Below are positions 4,664 through 8,346 of a stretch of DNA of 8,346 nt, piece by piece (position 1 is the stretch's first letter; every line of letters begins with the position of its first letter). The DNA is from Desulfamplus sp. GTDB lineage: Bacteria > Desulfobacterota > Desulfobacteria > Desulfobacterales > Desulfobacteraceae. A program made the position numbers and the translations under genes. The notes beneath the pieces were generated by a model. The model worked only from the letters and a program-made list of their open reading frames with translations, made no database searches and was not told the DNA's origin. The stretch covers positions 1 to 8,346 of the forward strand of contig JADGBP010000083.1 in assembly GCA_015231395.1 (NCBI GenBank), in the 5' to 3' direction.

Positions 4664-6406
4664 ATGTTTGTCAATCAATTGAAATATTTTATCTTTGTCT
4701 TTGCAGGAGTTGTGATTGCTGCAACCTCTATTTTGCCTGTATATTCAGCGGCATCAGACCAAAATGTATTAGAGAGCGAAGCACGTTTACTCATAAGTGA
4801 ATCAGTTCCAAGCATAAGTGAATCAGTTATAGGCGGAAGAGAATCAGTTTCACACGTCAGTGAACCAGTTAAAAGCGAAAATGAACCAGTTTTAGGCGGA
4901 GAGTTGGTCGTCAGTCTCTATGCCACTCCACCCCATCTTAATCCTGCGATTATGTCTGGTTTGGCTACAGCATTTCCGGGTTCCCAGATTTTTGCAGGAC
5001 TGCTTCGTTTTGATAATGATTGGAATCCACATCCCTATTTAGCTGAAAAATGGGATATTTCAAAAGATGGTCTGTCTGTTAAACTCAATTTAGTAAAAAA
5101 CTCCATTTTTCATGATGGCAAACCCGTAACATCTGAAGACGTGGCTTTTTCCATCATGACTGTAAAAGCTCTGCATCCTTTTAAATCAATGATGGAGCCT
5201 GTGGAGCGGGTGGATACGCCGGATCCGCATACGGTCGTCATTCATCTGCGAAAACCCCATCCAGCAATCTTGCTGGCAATGTCTTCAGCACTTCTGCCAA
5301 TTCTCCCGAAACATATTTACGGAACCGTGGAAAACGTAAAGGATAACCCAGCCAATATGAATCCTATTGGTTCAGGTCCTTTTAAGTTAGAGAGTTTTAT
5401 TCCTGGAAAAGAGATACGGTTTAAAAAAAACAAAGATTTTTTTATCAAGGGACGTCCTTATTTAGATCTCCTGACTATTAAAATTATCTCGAATGTCCTT
5501 GAGGAGAGTATGGGTATGGAAACTGGTGACATTAACATGATGGTCAGTTTTCAGGATTTAAATGAGATGAATCATTTAAAAAGCCTGGAACATATTGTCG
5601 TGATCTCAGATGCTTTCAAGGGTATAGGTCCTCTCTACTGGATGGCGTTTAATCTTCAAAAGAAGCCGTTCGATGACGTTCGAGTAAGAAGAGCCATGGC
5701 ATACGCCATTGACCGCAAGTTTATAATAAAGACTTTATATCAAAATCAAGCTGTTGCAGAAACAGGACCTATTTCATCCAGCAGCCCTTTTTACTCATCA
5801 GAAGTTAATCATTATGAGGTAGATTTTGAAAAAGCAAACCGTCTGCTGGACGAAGCCGGCTATCCGCGTGACTCGTTTGGAAAAAGGTTCTCCTGCCGCA
5901 TGACATACCTGCCAGAAAGATCCGGGAGCAACAGGGCAATGATAGAATATCTGAATAGTGTCTTCATGAAAAAACTGGGGGTGGAAACCATCATTGAGCA
6001 TCCTGACGATTTTGGTCAATGGATGCAGAAAATATCTAACTGGGATTTTGATATGACTCTGGACGATGTGTTTAACTGGGGAGATCCGGTGATAGGAGTG
6101 CACAGAACATATTTGAGCTCAAATATACGTAAAGGCGTTATCTGGTCAAACACTCAAGGATACAGCAACCCTGAAGTTGATGCTCTTATGGAGCAGGCAG
6201 GCTCGGAGCTTGACTTTCAAAAAAGATATGCTCTTTACAAAAAGTTTCAGAAGATTATCACAGATGATTTGCCTGTTTACTCAATAGTCAAACCTTTTTT
6301 TGCAATTGCCCATAACAGGAATCTTGTCTGGGTTGAGAAAAGCATATGGGGGGTAATGTCTCCGATGGATACTGTATATTGGAAACAAAATGCACAGACA
6401 AATTAA
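4664..6406 (+). CDS. Periplasmic solute-binding protein, family 5 (peptide/nickel type)
   Basis: This is a 580-residue binding protein of the DppA/OppA class, which normally delivers peptides or related ligands to an ABC importer. ATG 4664 is chosen over the in-frame TTG at 4643 because GAGAGG lies five bases upstream of it and a signal peptide follows immediately (residues 1-29, hydrophobic core FIFVFAGVVIAATSI, likely cleavage after VYSA). No lipobox cysteine is present, so it should be soluble in the periplasm. Family blocks include LRFDNDWNPHPYLAEKWDIS, FHDGKPVTSEDVAFS, NPIGSGPFKLESF and VRRAMAYAIDRKFI. A repeat linker separates signal peptide and fold. No permease or ATPase genes are adjacent. 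Instead a sensor kinase gene overlaps its end, suggesting a ligand-sensing role. The ligand cannot be read from sequence. Confidence 0.92.
   Translation: MFVNQLKYFIFVFAGVVIAATSILPVYSAASDQNVLESEARLLISESVPSISESVIGGRESVSHVSEPVKSENEPVLGGELVVSLYATPPHLNPAIMSGLATAFPGSQIFAGLLRFDNDWNPHPYLAEKWDISKDGLSVKLNLVKNSIFHDGKPVTSEDVAFSIMTVKALHPFKSMMEPVERVDTPDPHTVVIHLRKPHPAILLAMSSALLPILPKHIYGTVENVKDNPANMNPIGSGPFKLESFIPGKEIRFKKNKDFFIKGRPYLDLLTIKIISNVLEESMGMETGDINMMVSFQDLNEMNHLKSLEHIVVISDAFKGIGPLYWMAFNLQKKPFDDVRVRRAMAYAIDRKFIIKTLYQNQAVAETGPISSSSPFYSSEVNHYEVDFEKANRLLDEAGYPRDSFGKRFSCRMTYLPERSGSNRAMIEYLNSVFMKKLGVETIIEHPDDFGQWMQKISNWDFDMTLDDVFNWGDPVIGVHRTYLSSNIRKGVIWSNTQGYSNPEVDALMEQAGSELDFQKRYALYKKFQKIITDDLPVYSIVKPFFAIAHNRNLVWVEKSIWGVMSPMDTVYWKQNAQTN
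4793..4900 (+). repeat. In-frame ESV/EPV repeat linker in the binding protein
   Basis: Residues about 44-79 are built from five variants of SE(S/P)V: SESVPSI, SESVIGG, RESVSHV, SEPVKSE, NEPVLGG. At DNA level the core is GAATCAGTT or GAACCAGTT, and GGCGGA recurs with it. The last unit ends at the GGELVVSLYATP motif where the folded domain normally begins, so the expansion sits between the signal peptide and the fold. Confidence 0.85.
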
Positions 6407-8346
6407 AAAACTGATGAATATGTTTATGTTTGGTAAAATAATTGCTCCTGGAATTTCGGGTAAAGTCTTGTTGGGGCTTGTGCTGATTGTCCTTATGGCT
6501 GTTGTCTCCAGTATCGTGACCAAATTCTATCTTGATAAATCTGCCCTATTATTCAAGACTATTTCCAGCAAACAGATTCCTCTGCTTATTGTATCCTCAA
6601 AATTGGCAAAAGAGACTAACGGTTTAATATTAAACGGATATGAAGTTATTATTACAAAAAACAATTTGTTGATTGACTCTATTTCACATAACACGACTTT
6701 GGAAATTGAAAAAATTCAGGAGATGATATTCGAGTTAAAATTGGCAAATATTAATGAAGTGCCGGAACTTTCTCTTAGAATTCAACAGATTGCCGATAAT
6801 TTAAGTGAGCTTGAGCAGTTGGTAAAAGAGAATATTGAATCAAATACGCGTATTGTCCAGATTTTAATCTATATAAGACAGACAACGGAAGCACTGATTA
6901 TGAGTGGACTGCAACGGGATGCATCATCGCGTTTTCTCAGAGAGTTATTTATACAGATATTCAGTCTGTTACGAGATGTGCCAAATATTTCGGATAACCA
7001 GCAATTTAAAGAGTATCAAAACCAGATATTCAGTTTGAAAAAAAGGGTTGATAATGAATTCAATAAGAGAAATTCTGATTCATCAAATCTATCAACCAGT
7101 AAGAATATGGAAACATGGAAGAATGAAAAAATAGAAACATGGAAGAATGAAAAAATAGAAACATCGAAGAATGAAAAAACAGGCACATTAAAGAATGAAA
7201 ATATAAAAACATCAAATGTGACGGATTTAGAAATATCCGAGAGTATGGATTTAGAAATGTCAGAATTAGCACGTTACTATTTAGAGATTTTAAATCATTA
7301 TGGTATAGGTGAGAAAGGCATTTTGGCTCTTGCTGAAACCCAATTGATGCGTAACACATTGATTCATAACAAATTGGCAGAGATTTCATTTTTGTCAGAT
7401 GAACTGGTCAAACAGACTGGGCAGCTTTTTTCAAATGTCTCTAATGAGATTGAAACTCAAAGCCAAAAGGTTACTAATGAGATATATCTAATTGGAATGC
7501 TCTTTATGTTGATTCCAGTTCTCATTTTTATTAGTGCCATTTTTATCTTCATTTTTATACGCCGTTCCGTTATTCGTCGCATTTTATCCCTTGATCGGAA
7601 GATGAAAGCACATGTTCAGGGCAATCCTATTTATATTCCTATTGAAGGAAATGATGAAATAACAAGCATGGCAAAATCAGTGTCATTTTTTGTAGAAAAG
7701 CGTAATGAATATGAAACTACTTTGCAGGACGCAAGATTGGCGGCAGAAAGAGCGAATCAGGCAAAAAGTCTGTTTTTAGCAAAGATGAGCCATGAATTAC
7801 GAACTCCATTGAATGCCATTCTGGGTTTTATTCAGCTTCTTATCAGAAAAAATCATCCATCTTTCCAAGACACGGAGTATCTTGACATAATTCGCAGTAA
7901 TGGAGAACATCTTCTTTCCATGATTAATCAGATGCTTGATTTTTCTGTCATCGAAGCAGGACGGCTGGTAATAAAAGAATCTAATTTTGAGCTTCATACA
8001 CTGCTGGATGAGATTAAAGATGCTTTTAAAATCAGGACAGTCAACAAAAAACTCTCACTGATCTTTGAGCGGGGAGACAATGTTCCTCATTTTATCCGAA
8101 CAGATCCAGTAAAGCTAAAGCAGATACTTATCAATTTGCTTAACAATGCCTTTAAATTTACGGAAAAAGGGGGCATTATTGTACGTGTGGCATTTATTCC
8201 GCTACGGCTTTACTTTGAAGTCGAAGATTTGACATGCGGCTTAAATGCTCTTCAAACCTGCCAGTTCACAATGTACGCCTATACACTTGAACCTTTTCTC
8301 ACAAAATACACTCCAAACTTCGTATTAAAACGCCTTATGCTATGGC
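6390..8346 (+). CDS. Membrane sensor histidine kinase, TorS-like (3' part missing; chimeric end)
   Basis: The frame is open from ATG 6390 to the window end. The start overlaps the binding-protein stop by 17 bases, with GGAA (6381-6384) as a weak ribosome site; ATG 6414 is an alternative. Order: membrane segment 1 (residues about 25-45), a long helical periplasmic sensor domain, segment 2 (about 366-390), a HAMP linker, then HisKA with phospho-accepting H468 in KMSHELRTPLNAI, and the start of the ATP-binding domain with the N-box NLLNNAFKFT (N586). GEKGILALAETQL before segment 2 resembles TorS-type sensors. From residue 611 (8220) the sequence switches to oxidoreductase sequence, so the G-boxes and any receiver or Hpt domains are lost here. 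Reliable kinase sequence ends at about 8219-8228. The neighbour probably supplies the ligand signal. Confidence 0.9.
   Translation, partial: MHRQIKKLMNMFMFGKIIAPGISGKVLLGLVLIVLMAVVSSIVTKFYLDKSALLFKTISSKQIPLLIVSSKLAKETNGLILNGYEVIITKNNLLIDSISHNTTLEIEKIQEMIFELKLANINEVPELSLRIQQIADNLSELEQLVKENIESNTRIVQILIYIRQTTEALIMSGLQRDASSRFLRELFIQIFSLLRDVPNISDNQQFKEYQNQIFSLKKRVDNEFNKRNSDSSNLSTSKNMETWKNEKIETWKNEKIETSKNEKTGTLKNENIKTSNVTDLEISESMDLEMSELARYYLEILNHYGIGEKGILALAETQLMRNTLIHNKLAEISFLSDELVKQTGQLFSNVSNEIETQSQKVTNEIYLIGMLFMLIPVLIFISAIFIFIFIRRSVIRRILSLDRKMKAHVQGNPIYIPIEGNDEITSMAKSVSFFVEKRNEYETTLQDARLAAERANQAKSLFLAKMSHELRTPLNAILGFIQLLIRKNHPSFQDTEYLDIIRSNGEHLLSMINQMLDFSVIEAGRLVIKESNFELHTLLDEIKDAFKIRTVNKKLSLIFERGDNVPHFIRTDPVKLKQILINLLNNAFKFTEKGGIIVRVAFIPLRLYFEVEDLTCGLNALQTCQFTMYAYTLEPFLTKYTPNFVLKRLMLW
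7110..7214 (+). repeat. 24-bp in-frame tandem repeat in the kinase sensor domain
   Basis: Four 24-bp units start at 7110, 7134, 7158 and 7182, followed by a partial fifth. They encode ETWKNEKI, ETWKNEKI, ETSKNEKT and GTLKNENI (residues 241-272). The first two are identical in DNA and later ones decay. The segment is strongly hydrophilic and sits within the periplasmic domain. Confidence 0.92.
7224..7271 (+). repeat. Second 24-bp duplication in the kinase sensor domain
   Basis: GATTTAGAAAT begins at 7224 and again at 7248, a 24-bp offset, encoding DLEISESM then DLEMSELA. It directly follows the ETWKNEKI array but has a different sequence, with the same period. Confidence 0.7.
8220..8346 (+). 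repeat. 127-bp direct repeat, copy 2 (misplaced, at window end)
   Basis: These bases are identical to 328-454 and run exactly to the last base. They join the kinase in frame inside FEVED, where a kinase should continue with a G-box of the DTGxG type. The first nine bases, GTCGAAGAT, also suit the kinase and could be the crossover point. See the finding on chimerism. Confidence 0.97.

Noticed and set aside
7060..7389. Minus-strand frame with FHSSMFLF repeats
   Set aside because: It is the complement of the ETWKNEKI array in the kinase gene, with no start signal or family resemblance.
6390..8346. A real kinase-oxidoreductase fusion protein
   Set aside because: The fusion point cuts the kinase ATP-binding domain before its G-boxes and enters mid-domain in the oxidoreductase. 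The copied part is an exact duplicate flush with the window end. A chimera explains it better.

Overview
This AT-rich window (roughly 38-40% GC by eye) looks like chromosomal DNA from an anaerobic Gram-negative bacterium. It holds a tungsten-type aldehyde ferredoxin oxidoreductase fragment, RecJ, a PIN-domain toxin-antitoxin pair, a periplasmic solute-binding protein without a lipobox, and a TorS-like sensor kinase. The mix, together with many short repeats inside conserved genes, would fit a Desulfobacterota-type genome (multicellular magnetotactic relatives come to mind). That placement is inference and weak. There is no rRNA, tRNA, CRISPR array or insertion sequence.

Layout. Bases 1-801 (+) are the C-terminal part of an aldehyde ferredoxin oxidoreductase, cut by the window start. 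A short repeat-bearing gap follows. Then two genes lie on the minus strand: a 140-residue unknown protein (980-1402) and RecJ (1584-3647), separated by two small repeat clusters. Bases 3648-3942 are a divergent intergenic region with a G/C hairpin flanked by 15-bp direct repeats, then an extended -10 promoter and a tandemly duplicated ribosome-binding/start region. The rest is on the plus strand: a Phd/YefM-type antitoxin and VapC-like toxin overlapping by 4 bases (3943-4580), a family-5 solute-binding protein (4664-6406), and a membrane histidine kinase whose start overlaps the binding-protein end (6390 to the window end). The last pair probably forms a sensing unit in which the binding protein captures a ligand and presents it to the kinase, as TorT does for TorS. 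This is inferred from order, overlap and domain type.

Two things stand out. First, short in-frame tandem repeats have been inserted into three unrelated conserved genes (recJ three times, the binding protein once, the kinase sensor domain twice), and similar small repeats occupy several intergenic gaps. The periods are multiples of three inside genes, 24 bp is used in both recJ and the kinase, and the conserved motifs around the inserts are intact. This looks like a genome-wide minisatellite-expansion habit. Second, the final 127 bases (8220-8346) are identical to 328-454 inside the oxidoreductase gene. They join the kinase, in frame, in the middle of its ATP-binding domain, at a possible 9-base microhomology. 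Because the copy runs exactly to the last base and has a length commonly used as an assembly k-mer, it is most likely an amplification or assembly chimera and should not be read as a real gene fusion.
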